From the NCBI GenBank assembly GCA_037447235.1, contig JBBIHC010000023.1, positions 1 through 8,981 on the forward strand: a stretch of DNA of 8,981 nucleotides, given 5' to 3'. Position numbers and translations under genes: made by a program. The notes below the pieces were generated by a model that ran no database searches, was not told the DNA's origin, and worked only from the letters and a program-made list of their open reading frames with translations. The stretch's first letter is position 1. Each line of letters opens with the position of its first letter. The stretch comes from JAVZJR01 sp037447235 (lineage in GTDB: Archaea; Micrarchaeota; Micrarchaeia; Anstonellales; Bilamarchaeaceae). This document shows, in pieces, positions 1-5,835 of this stretch.

Positions 1-172
1 ATCTAATCCCGTTCGCTCCCCCAGCTTTCGTCCCTCACCGTCGGACGCGTTTTGGACAAGCGCCTTCGCCACTGGTGGTCCACCCAGGATCAACGGATTT
101 TACCCCTACCCCGGGTGTACCCTTGTCCTCCCCCGCTCCCAAGCCTGGCGGTATCTTCTGCACGCGTTAGGG

Positions 173-214
173 TATGACCCACGCCCAGCGCCATAAATCG
201 GCGCTGTCGCGTGT
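173..214 (-). repeat. 42-nt hairpin insertion 2 in 16S rRNA (helix 21 loop)
   Basis: In the rRNA sense, the helix 21 hairpin GTTGGGG-CTTA-CCCTAAC is opened in its terminal loop by 42 nt starting ACACGC and ending GCGTGGGTCATA. The insert forms a strong hairpin: ACGC/GCGT, then CAGCGCC/GGCGCTG (7 perfect pairs) around GATTTAT. Plus-strand 189-215 is identical to 524-550 of insertion 1. The loop of helix 21 is a variable position, so this copy could be kept in the ribosome without harm. Confidence 0.85.
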
Positions 215-326
215 TAAGCCCCAACATTTCACAGAAGACTGGCCAAACCGGCTACGGACGCTTTAGGCTCAATATTCGTGGGTACCACTCGAGGCGCTGG
301 TGTTACCGCGGCGGCTGCCACCAGTC

Positions 327-368
327 ATAGGCCACTCCCTACGACTGTCTAATACTCGAAGGGCGTGT
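327..368 (-). repeat. 42-nt hairpin insertion 3 in 16S rRNA (530-loop region)
   Basis: In the rRNA sense, GGGCAA...GACTGGTGGCAGCCGCC should be continuous (about E. coli 503-525) but is split by 42 nt. The insert starts ACACGC and ends AGTGGCCTAT. It folds into a long interrupted hairpin: CAC/GTG, then CCCT/AGGG, then CGA/TCG, with an 11-nt loop. The interior differs from insertions 1 and 2, but length, first six bases and the GTGG 3' arm are the same, which indicates a shared family. The site lies inside or beside the helix 18 pseudoknot, where length variation is normally not tolerated. Confidence 0.8.
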
Positions 369-507
369 TTGCCCACACCCTTATTCGCCGAGCTATTTGC
401 ACTCAGCAAAAGACGGAAACTAAGTTTCCGCCACTCGGACTTCCCTTATCACGCTTTCGCGCATTGTAAAGGTTTCGCGCCTGCTGCATCCCGTAGGACT
501 AGGGCCC

Positions 508-549
508 TTGGACCACGCTTAACCGCCATAAATCGGCGCTGTCGCGTGT
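508..549 (-). repeat. 42-nt hairpin insertion 1 in 16S rRNA (near E. coli 330)
   Basis: In the rRNA sense, the conserved run GAGACAA...GGGCCCTAGTCCTACGGG is split by 42 nt. Without it, the spacing between GAGACA and CCTACGGG is the usual 11 nt. The insert starts ACACGC and ends GCGTGGTCCAA. CACGC pairs with GCGTG, and inside that CGCC pairs with GGCG around a GATTTAT loop. A 27-bp stretch (524-550 on the plus strand) is identical to 189-215 in insertion 2. Boundaries are uncertain by one or two bases because A residues flank both ends. Confidence 0.85.
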
Positions 550-863
550 TTGTCTCAGTGCCCTTCTGGGGGCCACCACTCCCATGGCCCCTAGGGATTA
601 TCGGCTTGGTGGGCCGTTACCCCACCAACTACCTAATCCCCCGCAGTCCCATCCTAAGGCAGACCGGCTCCAATTCACCGGCTTTTTTAGTGATGAGACG
701 TTCCAGTTCCCATCACTTATCTGGAATTGTCCTCAGTTTCCCGAGGTTATTCCCGTCCTTAGGTTAGGTTGACTACGTGTTACTCAGCCCTACGCCATGA
801 CTGGAAGTCCAATCATAGACTTGCATGGCTTAATCGAAGTCCGATAGCAGTACCCTCCAGCAG

Positions 864-881
864 GATCAACTGGAGTTGATC
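864..881. repeat. 18-bp palindrome at the 16S 5' end
   Basis: GATCAACT-GG-AGTTGATC is a perfect inverted repeat with a 2-bp centre. In the rRNA sense the left arm is the last part of the leader and the right arm is the conserved TTGATC of the 16S 5' end. As RNA it would form a 7-bp stem with a 4-nt loop across the maturation site. Function is not known. Confidence 0.7.
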
Positions 882-1026
882 GCTGCAAAGCGAATTCTAG
901 GAGACTATCGCGTTGTCAGAATTGGCTAACTTAACATACCATTCTCTTGAAGCATGAGTCAAACCCAACAGCATCAGGTTTCCACAGATGGAATTGATTG
1001 ATTAGATTCAATCCCGCAAAAGCAAG
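878..1026 (-). other. 16S rRNA 5' leader (external transcribed spacer)
   Basis: About 150 nt lie between the predicted transcription start (about 25 nt from the TATA box at 1047-1056) and the mature 16S 5' end. No reading frame is evident. Small hairpins are visible in the rRNA sense, such as TCCA-TCTG-TGGA and CGCT-TTGC-AGCG. Archaeal 16S leaders usually take part in a long processing stem cut at a bulge-helix-bulge motif, but the partner strand would be downstream of the 16S, outside the window. Confidence 0.6.
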
Positions 1027-1046
1027 AATACCTTATAGCCATACTT

Positions 1047-1062
1047 CTTTATAAAGATTTCG
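1047..1062 (-). promoter_or_regulatory. Archaeal BRE/TATA promoter of the 16S gene
   Basis: On the minus strand the sequence is CGAAAT-CTTTATAAAG: a purine/A-rich BRE directly upstream of a strong TATA box. The TATA part is itself palindromic. A start about 25 nt downstream falls near 1026. No other good TATA box lies between here and the 16S 5' end, apart from a weaker CTATAAGG near 1031-1038. Confidence 0.65.
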
Positions 1063-1147
1063 ATTTTTGCCGGCTGCTTGCCAATCCGCAGCAGAAGAAA
1101 AGCGATCGGAGCGCAAAGCCGGCCGCCCGTGTGCACGCGTCTATATG

Positions 1148-1156
1148 TTTTAAAAA
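1148..1156 (+). promoter_or_regulatory. TATA box of the EMC3-like/cmk/truB operon
   Basis: TTTAAAAAT is centred about 26 nt before the ATG at 1178, the spacing expected between a TATA box and a transcription start. No GGTGA-type ribosome binding site precedes the ATG. The transcript is therefore probably leaderless. Confidence 0.5.
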
Positions 1157-1177
1157 TTTGCCATCCAACAAACAATC

Positions 1178-1978
1178 ATGGATTTGTCTGCTTATGTGCT
1201 AGCAATAATAATAGCGGCAGTTATATACGCTGTTGTAGTCCGCGAAATTCAAAACAGGCTGATAGACAGGAAAGAAACCGAAAGAATACAAAAAGAGTCA
1301 AAACGCTTAAGCGATGCCTACAGGGATGCGCTGAAGAGGGGCGACAAAAAAGAAGCGGAAAAGATAATGCAGGAGCAGCTCGACCTTCTTCCGCAAATGA
1401 ATAAGATGATGCTCGGCCAGTTAAAACCGATGGCCGTGATAATGATCATTTTTTTCGCAGCCACCTGGGCGATAGGCATTTTCAATCCGGCAACGGCAGA
1501 CGACATAGCGCTTCTCTTGTCTGATGACGGAACCGGCTGCGATATGAAAGCCGGCGACGGCATTTACTCTGCCTGCTACCAGATAAACAATGGCTCAGAA
1601 GGCAGATGGACTGCCGCAGTATTTGCCTACGACGAAAACGGTGCGGAATTCGCAAGAAATTCAACGATATTTTATTATGCAAAAAAGACGGATGACAACT
1701 ATGTTGAGGCGCCGCACGGCGCGATGGCGGTGTGGACGGACAAGGAGATATACGGCAAAGGCGGGGAGATAACAATCACGGCAAAGCCAGACAGAAAAGC
1801 AAAGGAAGTCAAGGCAGTGCTCGACTGCGGCACGTATTTCAAGGCAGAACTTCCATTTGCGATACCGCTGGTCTTCATTGAGCTCAAGAATTTCTACCAG
1901 CCGACAAGCTGGTTCATTTTCATTTCCATAGTTTTTAGCCTTGCATTCTCGTTAATAACGGGGCGATTCAAAAAATGA
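1178..1978 (+). CDS. EMC3/TMCO1-like (DUF106) membrane protein, Oxa1/YidC superfamily
   Basis: This 266-residue membrane protein is a likely archaeal insertase or insertase partner of the Oxa1/Get1/EMC3 superfamily. It has a transmembrane segment at about 5-22 and a charged, probably coiled-coil cytoplasmic region at 23-75, with the family-typical SDAYRDALKRGDKKEAEK and a Met-rich stretch (QMNKMMLGQLKPM). A second membrane segment follows at about 84-101, then a third near 243-262 after LPFAIPL and QPTSWFI. Between segments 2 and 3 lies an unusually large outside domain of about 120 residues. It has an Asp/Gly-rich motif (SDDGTGCDMKAGDGIYSACY) and a beta-rich look. The start fits a leaderless promoter. 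The stop overlaps the next start (ATGA, 4 nt). In many archaea DUF106 genes sit beside adk, cmk and truB, as here. The family call is from motifs and context; the function of the extra domain is unknown. Confidence 0.85.
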   Translation: MDLSAYVLAIIIAAVIYAVVVREIQNRLIDRKETERIQKESKRLSDAYRDALKRGDKKEAEKIMQEQLDLLPQMNKMMLGQLKPMAVIMIIFFAATWAIGIFNPATADDIALLLSDDGTGCDMKAGDGIYSACYQINNGSEGRWTAAVFAYDENGAEFARNSTIFYYAKKTDDNYVEAPHGAMAVWTDKEIYGKGGEITITAKPDRKAKEVKAVLDCGTYFKAELPFAIPLVFIELKNFYQPTSWFIFISIVFSLAFSLITGRFKK

Positions 1979-2517
1979 TAATTGCGGTATGGGGTTTCAC
2001 CGGCAGCGGAAAAAACACGCTTGGCGAACTCATAGCAAAAGAACTCGGCTACAAATTGGTCAACCCAACATTCAAGGACCTTGCGGCAAAGGAGGGAATC
2101 CCGTTGATGGAATTCCAGCAAAAAGCTTCAAGGGACCACAATATTGACAAAAAATTTGACGAACTGCTGAAGGAGGAAGTAAAAAGATCCGGCGGGAAAT
2201 GCGTGGTTACCACCTGGCTTGGGCCGTGGATGACAAATGCCGACATCCGCATAAAAATAAATGTGCCGGCAGGAGTAAGAGCCAAAAGAATAGCAAGGCG
2301 GGACGGAATGGCGATTGAGGAAGCAAGAAAGCACGTGGAAGAGAGGGACAACCAAAACATCCGACGCTACAAAGAAGTGTATGGAATCGACATCACGGAT
2401 GACAGCATATTCGACCTCCAGCTTGACGGAGAAAAAAACACGCCGGATGAACTATTGCGGATTACGATGGATTTCATAAAGAGCCGGCGCAAAAACCGCA
2501 AAAAACAGACGGAATAG
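1975..2517 (+). CDS. cmk: Cytidylate (CMP/dCMP) kinase, archaeal type
   Basis: This 180-residue cytoplasmic nucleotide kinase transfers phosphate from ATP to CMP or dCMP in pyrimidine salvage and RNA precursor turnover. The N-terminus has a clear P-loop, GFTGSGKNT (7-15), with Asn where Ser/Thr is usual after the Lys. The segment DHNIDKKFDELLKEE (54-68) and TTWLGPWM (79-86) correspond to the substrate region of archaeal CMP kinases (compare the LAGWM-type motif). The LID-like stretch VRAKRIARRDG (101-111) supplies arginines, followed by a helix ending near NIRRYKEVYGIDI. Length matches archaeal Cmk, shorter than bacterial Cmk. It overlaps the upstream gene by 4 nt and is 26 nt from truB, so it is surely co-transcribed. 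A closely related AMP kinase-like role is possible, but the cmk-truB neighbourhood favours Cmk. Confidence 0.85.
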   Translation: MIIAVWGFTGSGKNTLGELIAKELGYKLVNPTFKDLAAKEGIPLMEFQQKASRDHNIDKKFDELLKEEVKRSGGKCVVTTWLGPWMTNADIRIKINVPAGVRAKRIARRDGMAIEEARKHVEERDNQNIRRYKEVYGIDITDDSIFDLQLDGEKNTPDELLRITMDFIKSRRKNRKKQTE

Positions 2518-2543
2518 AAATCTTGGCAGAGGGCTAAACCAGT

Positions 2544-3395
2544 ATGCAAACCTTGGAGAGGGGCCTTATTATTTTGGACAAACCGTGCGGCCACATCGCG
2601 CATGAGATAACCACATATGTAAAAAAATTGCTAAAGGCAAAGAGGGCAGGGCACGCCGGCACGCTTGATCCGGATGTTTCCGGAGTGATGCCGGTTGCGC
2701 TTGGAAAAGATACGAAACTTCTCGGATATCTGGCAGCAAAAACAAAGACATATGTGTGCATAATGAAAATAAGGGACCGCACCTTAAGCAACGAGAGACT
2801 GGAAACGGCCCTTAAAAAATTTGTTGGGGCGATAACGCAAACGCCCCCAAAAATAAGCGCCGTGAGGAAGGTTGCCCGCAAGCGAACGGTATACTACATA
2901 AAGCTGCTGGAAAGGAAGGGAAATCTCGTGCTTTTTGAAGCCAAGACGGACGCAGGCACGTACATCAGGACATTGTGCGAGGACATCGGCGCGGAAATAG
3001 GGGGCGCAAGGATGGAGGAATTGCGGAGGGTTGCAGTTGGCGGCATCACCGAGGAAGAAAGCGTTACCCTGCAGGAACTTATAGACGCTGTTTGGTTGGC
3101 TGAAAGAGGAAAAGAAAAGGAATTGAATGCAATGATAAAAAACACGCCAGACTACATAGCACTGAAAAAAATAATAATCAAAGATAATGCGCTTGCTTCA
3201 ATAAAAAACGGCGCGCAGATAATGGCGCCGGCATTTGTCAGGGCTGAAGACGGAATAGAAAAGGGCAGCCACATAAAAATTTATTCCGAGAGCGGTGTTT
3301 TTGTTGGCATAGGAAAAGCAATGTACGACAGCGAGGGACTAAGAAAAACAAGAAAGGGCTTGCTAATAAAAATTGAAAGAATGCACCTTGATTAG
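2544..3395 (+). CDS. truB: tRNA/rRNA pseudouridine synthase, Cbf5/TruB family
   Basis: This enzyme converts uridine to pseudouridine. In archaea Cbf5 works with Gar1, Nop10 and L7Ae in H/ACA guide RNPs on rRNA, and also makes Psi55 in tRNA. The 283-residue sequence opens with RGLIILDKPCG, then shows the catalytic motif HAGTLDPDVSGVMPVALG with the catalytic Asp at 42. The TKTYVCIMKI strand (Tyr70) and PPKISAVRKVARKRTVYYI follow, then DAGTYIRTLCEDIG (136-148). A C-terminal PUA domain (about 206-280) carries the NGAQIMAPAFV motif. It is shorter than most archaeal Cbf5 (about 330 residues), with the missing length mainly in loops and tail. A purine-rich GAGGG lies about 13 nt before the ATG. It follows cmk by 26 nt. 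The ribosomal protein genes (L14e, L34e) often found between cmk and truB in other archaea are absent. Confidence 0.93.
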   Translation: MQTLERGLIILDKPCGHIAHEITTYVKKLLKAKRAGHAGTLDPDVSGVMPVALGKDTKLLGYLAAKTKTYVCIMKIRDRTLSNERLETALKKFVGAITQTPPKISAVRKVARKRTVYYIKLLERKGNLVLFEAKTDAGTYIRTLCEDIGAEIGGARMEELRRVAVGGITEEESVTLQELIDAVWLAERGKEKELNAMIKNTPDYIALKKIIIKDNALASIKNGAQIMAPAFVRAEDGIEKGSHIKIYSESGVFVGIGKAMYDSEGLRKTRKGLLIKIERMHLD

Positions 3396-4441
3396 GCATC
3401 AAGTTTTGCCTTAATAACGCAGAACTTGCATATTTCTGCGCTCGCCGGCTCTCCGCATTTGATACAATGCCTTATCCTGAAATCGCCCCTTCCCGCGATG
3501 CCGGAATCGGCAACAAACATTTTCCGCATTGTCAAAAAACTATTGACTATCCTGAATCTCGTGCCAGGATAGCGGCGCTCCAACTCTTCAAGCTGGATTC
3601 TGACAAATTTCCTGAAAGCGAAGACCGAATAGGGGCAACACTTTTTTTCCAATATTGGAAGTTTCTTCAGCGTGCCGTATGCGATGACTTCCTCTTCCGG
3701 AATCCTGAAAAAAGGCTTTATTCTTGGGACGAATTTCCTGTCGCTTAACAGGTGCTCATTATACCGAAAAAGGCGGAGGGGCTCGTTTCTTAGTATGTTC
3801 ATCATCACCGTTTCAGCGGAGTCGTTCAGCGTGTGCGCTATCGCGAGCTTTCCTGCGCCAAGCCCGCGCGCGTGCCTGTTCAGAAGATAGCGCCTCGCAA
3901 CGCCGCAAAAACTGCACGGGTTTTTTGTGCCGGTTTTCTCAACCACCTCATCCAATGTGCAACCAAGATCGTCTTTTAGGCGAAATGTGTGGTGTGGTAC
4001 GCCAAGCCGTTTGCATTCCTCTTTCGCGATTTTAATCGTCTCGCGGTTATAATCGCAGCCGATGCCAAGGTCAATTGTAATGGCTTCCAGGCCATAAGGG
4101 AGCTTTTTTCTCAGGGCAGCAAGCATATTGAGCAGCACTACGCTGTCCTTGCCGCCTGAAAGGCCAAGCGCCACCCGCTCCCCTTTTTTTATCATTGCAA
4201 ATTCGCTTAGCGTGCCGAAAAAAGATTTTTCAAAATGCTTGAAAAAATGGGTTTTGCAAAGAAAGGTTTGGGCGTATGGAAGAAAAACCGCGGCGTCTTT
4301 TTTACAATGGCTGCACCGCTTACCCTGGATGCTGGTGTTGTTTTGGAAGCCGCACGCCGCAACGCCCTGCTCAGCTTGTTTTTGACCAAGTGCATCCGTT
4401 GCTGACGCATCTGCACGAAAGGCCGTATTTTGACGCTTCAT
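3392..4441 (-). CDS. ttuA: tRNA 2-thiolation ATPase, TtuA/NcsA (Ctu1/Ncs6) family
   Basis: This cytoplasmic adenylating enzyme activates a tRNA uridine with ATP for sulfur transfer (s2U34 or s2U54, position not decided by sequence). The protein has 349 residues. An N-terminal zinc finger has C43, C46, C62 and H65. The PP-loop is SGGKDS (95-100). The CSFCG motif holds C176 and C179, and with C268 or C269 could bind the Fe-S cluster used by TtuA. A C-terminal zinc finger has C326, C329, C338 and C341. The usual GHNLDDEAE motif reads AHTLNDSAE here. The only ATG is at 4441, which gives about 40 extra residues before the first zinc ligand and a 71-nt overlap with the lipoprotein gene. No ATG, GTG or TTG occurs in frame between it and C43. 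The stop overlaps the truB stop, tail to tail. Confidence 0.88.
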   Translation of the reverse strand: MKRQNTAFRADASATDALGQKQAEQGVAACGFQNNTSIQGKRCSHCKKDAAVFLPYAQTFLCKTHFFKHFEKSFFGTLSEFAMIKKGERVALGLSGGKDSVVLLNMLAALRKKLPYGLEAITIDLGIGCDYNRETIKIAKEECKRLGVPHHTFRLKDDLGCTLDEVVEKTGTKNPCSFCGVARRYLLNRHARGLGAGKLAIAHTLNDSAETVMMNILRNEPLRLFRYNEHLLSDRKFVPRIKPFFRIPEEEVIAYGTLKKLPILEKKCCPYSVFAFRKFVRIQLEELERRYPGTRFRIVNSFLTMRKMFVADSGIAGRGDFRIRHCIKCGEPASAEICKFCVIKAKLDA

Positions 4442-5036
4442 AGCAATCCCGGTACTCGCAGGTTGTCACCACTGCCGGCTCGTTTTTTGACTGGCAGACC
4501 TGCCCGCTGCAGCCGCCGGCCATGCAGTCATTGTCGCTACCGCATTCCCCGCCAGTTGACCATCCGCAAAATTCAGACACTGCTGTTTCGTTTTTTCTTA
4601 CTATCTTGCACTGGTGCGCGACGCACCTTGTCTCAAATATTGCGGCTATGCCGGTGCAATAGTCCGGGCACTGGACAGCAACATTAACGAATTCCTTTGA
4701 GCCGACGAAGCACTCGCCGGTCGTGATGTGCGTCCCGCAGGCGCAGTCAGAATCGTCAGCGCAGTAATTCGGCTTTTCAGGCGTGCATTCCCTCCTGAAA
4801 TATGCCCATTCCTCGCATTTTGCGCCGTTTGCGAATTCGCAAACCCCGTATTCCCCGCCGTCCGCTTCCTTTAGAATCTCAAGCCTGCCGCCGTCCTTGA
4901 CGCATTTTTCAGACGCCGGATTGGGCAGCTGCGTGCCGTTGGCCGTGCCGCTTTCGCCGGGCGTTTGCTCATTTGTGATGCAGCCGGCAGCAAAAAGCAG
5001 CAGCAAACCAAAAATAAATGCCAGTTTTTTTTCCAT
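4371..5036 (-). CDS. Secreted cysteine-rich lipoprotein, DUF333 plus eight-cysteine cluster
   Basis: This is a predicted membrane-anchored outside protein of 221 residues. A signal peptide with a lipobox (LLLLFAAGC, Cys19) is followed by a Gly/Thr/Asn-rich linker. A DUF333-like domain comes next at about 39-84 (NPASEKCVKDGG...GEYGVCEFANGAKCEEW). The rest is Cys-rich, with clusters such as CADDSDCACG and CPDYC, then CGSDNDCMAGGCSGQVC and TTCEYRDCYEASKYGLSCRCVSNGCTW. The last part resembles the archaeal eight-cysteine-cluster domain. I chose the ATG at 5036 because GGTGAT lies 4 nt before it. A GTG at 5045 in the same frame overlaps that site and would add three residues. The cysteines continue to the C-terminus, so the 3' end is real despite its overlap with the tRNA thiolase gene. 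Molecular role unknown. Confidence 0.8.
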   Translation of the reverse strand: MEKKLAFIFGLLLLFAAGCITNEQTPGESGTANGTQLPNPASEKCVKDGGRLEILKEADGGEYGVCEFANGAKCEEWAYFRRECTPEKPNYCADDSDCACGTHITTGECFVGSKEFVNVAVQCPDYCTGIAAIFETRCVAHQCKIVRKNETAVSEFCGWSTGGECGSDNDCMAGGCSGQVCQSKNEPAVVTTCEYRDCYEASKYGLSCRCVSNGCTWSKTS

Positions 5037-5040
5037 TAAA

Positions 5041-5046
5041 ATCACC
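5041..5046 (-). promoter_or_regulatory. Shine-Dalgarno site deciding the lipoprotein start
   Basis: On the minus strand GGTGAT precedes ATG (5036) by 4 nt, a perfect match to the archaeal anti-Shine-Dalgarno end of 16S. It favours the ATG over the GTG at 5045, which lies within the site. Confidence 0.7.
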
Positions 5047-5072
5047 GCTCTTCATTATTTTTATAAAAAGCA

Positions 5073-5083
5073 ATAAATATAAA
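5073..5083 (-). promoter_or_regulatory. TATA box for the lipoprotein/tRNA thiolase operon
   Basis: The minus strand reads TTTATATTTAT. A start about 25 nt downstream, near 5053, would leave the GGTGAT site in the transcript. A second A/T-rich box (about 5057-5070, TTTTTATAAAAAT) is too close to the ATG to keep that site. Confidence 0.45.
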
Positions 5084-5096
5084 CGCTGATATTTGA

Positions 5097-5443
5097 TTAG
5101 CGCGCCAGCTTCTCGAGCGCAACGAGCGTCTTTTGCACTAGGGCTGATGCGACATTATTCAAAAAATTGTACCCTACGGCAAGACGCCACTGCGGTCCGC
5201 TATGAAGGAACCCCTGGCCTTCCTTATAGCCAGATTCATTTATTTTTTTGATGGCAAAACAACAGCAAAACAACAGAAAGGAAGTCGTCACGGGCGGCAG
5301 TAAAATAAGGCGGCGACTGGTTTTTCGCTATCAGTATCAGGGATAGTTACGGCCATCGAGCCGTTCATACCCGCTTGCCTTAAACGCTATGGATGAAAGG
5401 CCGCATGCCGTCCTGATGCGTATGCCCAAACAATCGCGGTCAT
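5097..5443 (-). pseudogene. Possible broken gene (several frames), unrecognised
   Basis: No single intact frame spans this gene-poor stretch. Instead, protein-like pieces follow one another in different frames. One open frame (about 5465-5343) continues directly after the TAA at 5466 and includes IRIRTACGLSSIAFKASG. A 26-residue piece (5368-5288, MNGSMAVTIPDTDSEKP...) comes next. It overlaps by GTGA a 64-residue piece starting with GTG at 5291 and ending at 5097 (KEGQGFLHSGPQWRLAVGYN near its middle). A TATA-like CATATAAG sits near 5465-5473, 25 nt before an ATG at 5443 that opens only 18 codons. I recognise no family. It may be a decayed gene, a sequencing-frameshifted gene, or chance. No tRNA or other RNA gene is visible here. 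Confidence 0.25.
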
Positions 5444-5465
5444 TTGAGAAAAGACGCTGAAGAGC

Positions 5466-5687
5466 TTATATGGTCGCTGGCTTCAGAAAAACGCCATGCC
5501 AGCTGAAAACCCTATCTCCTTTTTCAAAAAATCGCAGCTCGGATGCCTTTGTTCCGTGAAAACCAAGGTCATCAGGAAGCTTGCGAAGGCTTGATTCGTC
5601 CAGGGCGGTGCGGAATCTTGCCCATGAGCCGGTCGGCAGCTGTATCGTCCGCGTCTGACGCCTGCCTAACATACAATGCTCAACCAT
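5466..5687 (-). CDS. Hypothetical small protein, 73 residues
   Basis: I do not recognise this protein. It is soluble, basic in its first part (CMLGRRQTRTIQLPTGSW) and has no signal peptide or membrane segment. The C-terminal half (ELRFFEKGDRVFSWHGVFLKP) looks like a normal beta-rich fold. The main support is a strong TATA box (TTTTAAAA, 5710-5717) centred 26-27 nt before the ATG, the leaderless arrangement also seen at 1178. The frame stays open for about 41 codons after the TAA stop, so this may be the N-terminal part of a longer, disrupted gene (see 5097-5443). Confidence 0.45.
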   Translation of the reverse strand: MVEHCMLGRRQTRTIQLPTGSWARFRTALDESSLRKLPDDLGFHGTKASELRFFEKGDRVFSWHGVFLKPATI

Positions 5688-5708
5688 AATAAACTATATA
5701 TTGAAACA

Positions 5709-5718
5709 CTTTTAAAAC
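5709..5718 (-). promoter_or_regulatory. TATA box, leaderless promoter for the small gene at 5687
   Basis: CTTTTAAAAG-like sequence (minus strand GTTTTAAAAG) is centred about 26 nt upstream of the ATG at 5687. There is no ribosome binding site between them. A second A/T box, ATATATAG (about 5694-5701), lies too close to the ATG to act as the TATA box for it. Confidence 0.45.
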
Positions 5719-5780
5719 ATTTGCGTGAGAGGTGATGCTCCCGCCGAATGCAGAGAGGGTATCTGAGGTCTGAACCTCCA

Positions 5781-5806
5781 GAACCGGAAACGGGAACCCG
5801 AAACTG
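5781..5806 (+). repeat. GGAAAC-type short motif cluster, copy 1
   Basis: GAACCGGAAACGGGAACCCG followed by AAACTG: tandem degenerate units of GGAAACCGG lying between genes. The same kind of unit occurs at 5904-5925, 6610-6641, 7750-7771 and 8521-8542. Confidence 0.55.
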
Positions 5807-5835
5807 CGTGGCCGGCGCTGCAAACGGGTGTGTGG

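Larger units (their letters stand above)
1..877 (-). rRNA. rrs: 16S ribosomal RNA, 5' portion (continues past left edge)
   Basis: This is the small-subunit rRNA of the 30S ribosome, read right to left. The 5' end near 876 reads ACTCCAGTTGATCCTGCTGG, the archaeal counterpart of the universal first helix (CCAG/CTGG pairing instead of the commoner CCGG/CCGG). Further recognisable conserved blocks are GAGTAACACG, CCTACGGGATGCAGCAGG, GGTGGCAGCCGCCGCGGTAA (530 loop, about 299-322), the block near AAAGCGTCCGTAGCCGG, and GCGAACGGGATTAGAT at the window edge, about E. coli 785-790. The remaining half of the gene lies outside. Three 42-nt insertions (173-214, 327-368, 508-549) interrupt otherwise normal archaeal sequence and are listed separately. 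The exact mature 5' end is inferred by comparison with other archaea. Confidence 0.97.

Noticed and set aside
189..550. 27-bp exact repeat (189-215 and 524-550) as a possible CRISPR or mobile-element pair
   Set aside because: The sequence between is conserved 16S, not spacers. The repeats belong to the rRNA insertions.
300..767. A 155-codon open frame on the plus strand at the left end
   Set aside because: It is antisense to the 16S rRNA gene; the DNA is explained by conserved rRNA.
5043..5045. GTG at 5045 as the start of the lipoprotein
   Set aside because: It overlaps the GGTGAT ribosome binding site, which is well placed for the ATG at 5036.
5046..5465. tRNA or small structured RNA gene in the gene-poor stretch
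   Set aside because: No T-loop (GTTCNANNC) or cloverleaf-like arms were found on either strand by eye.
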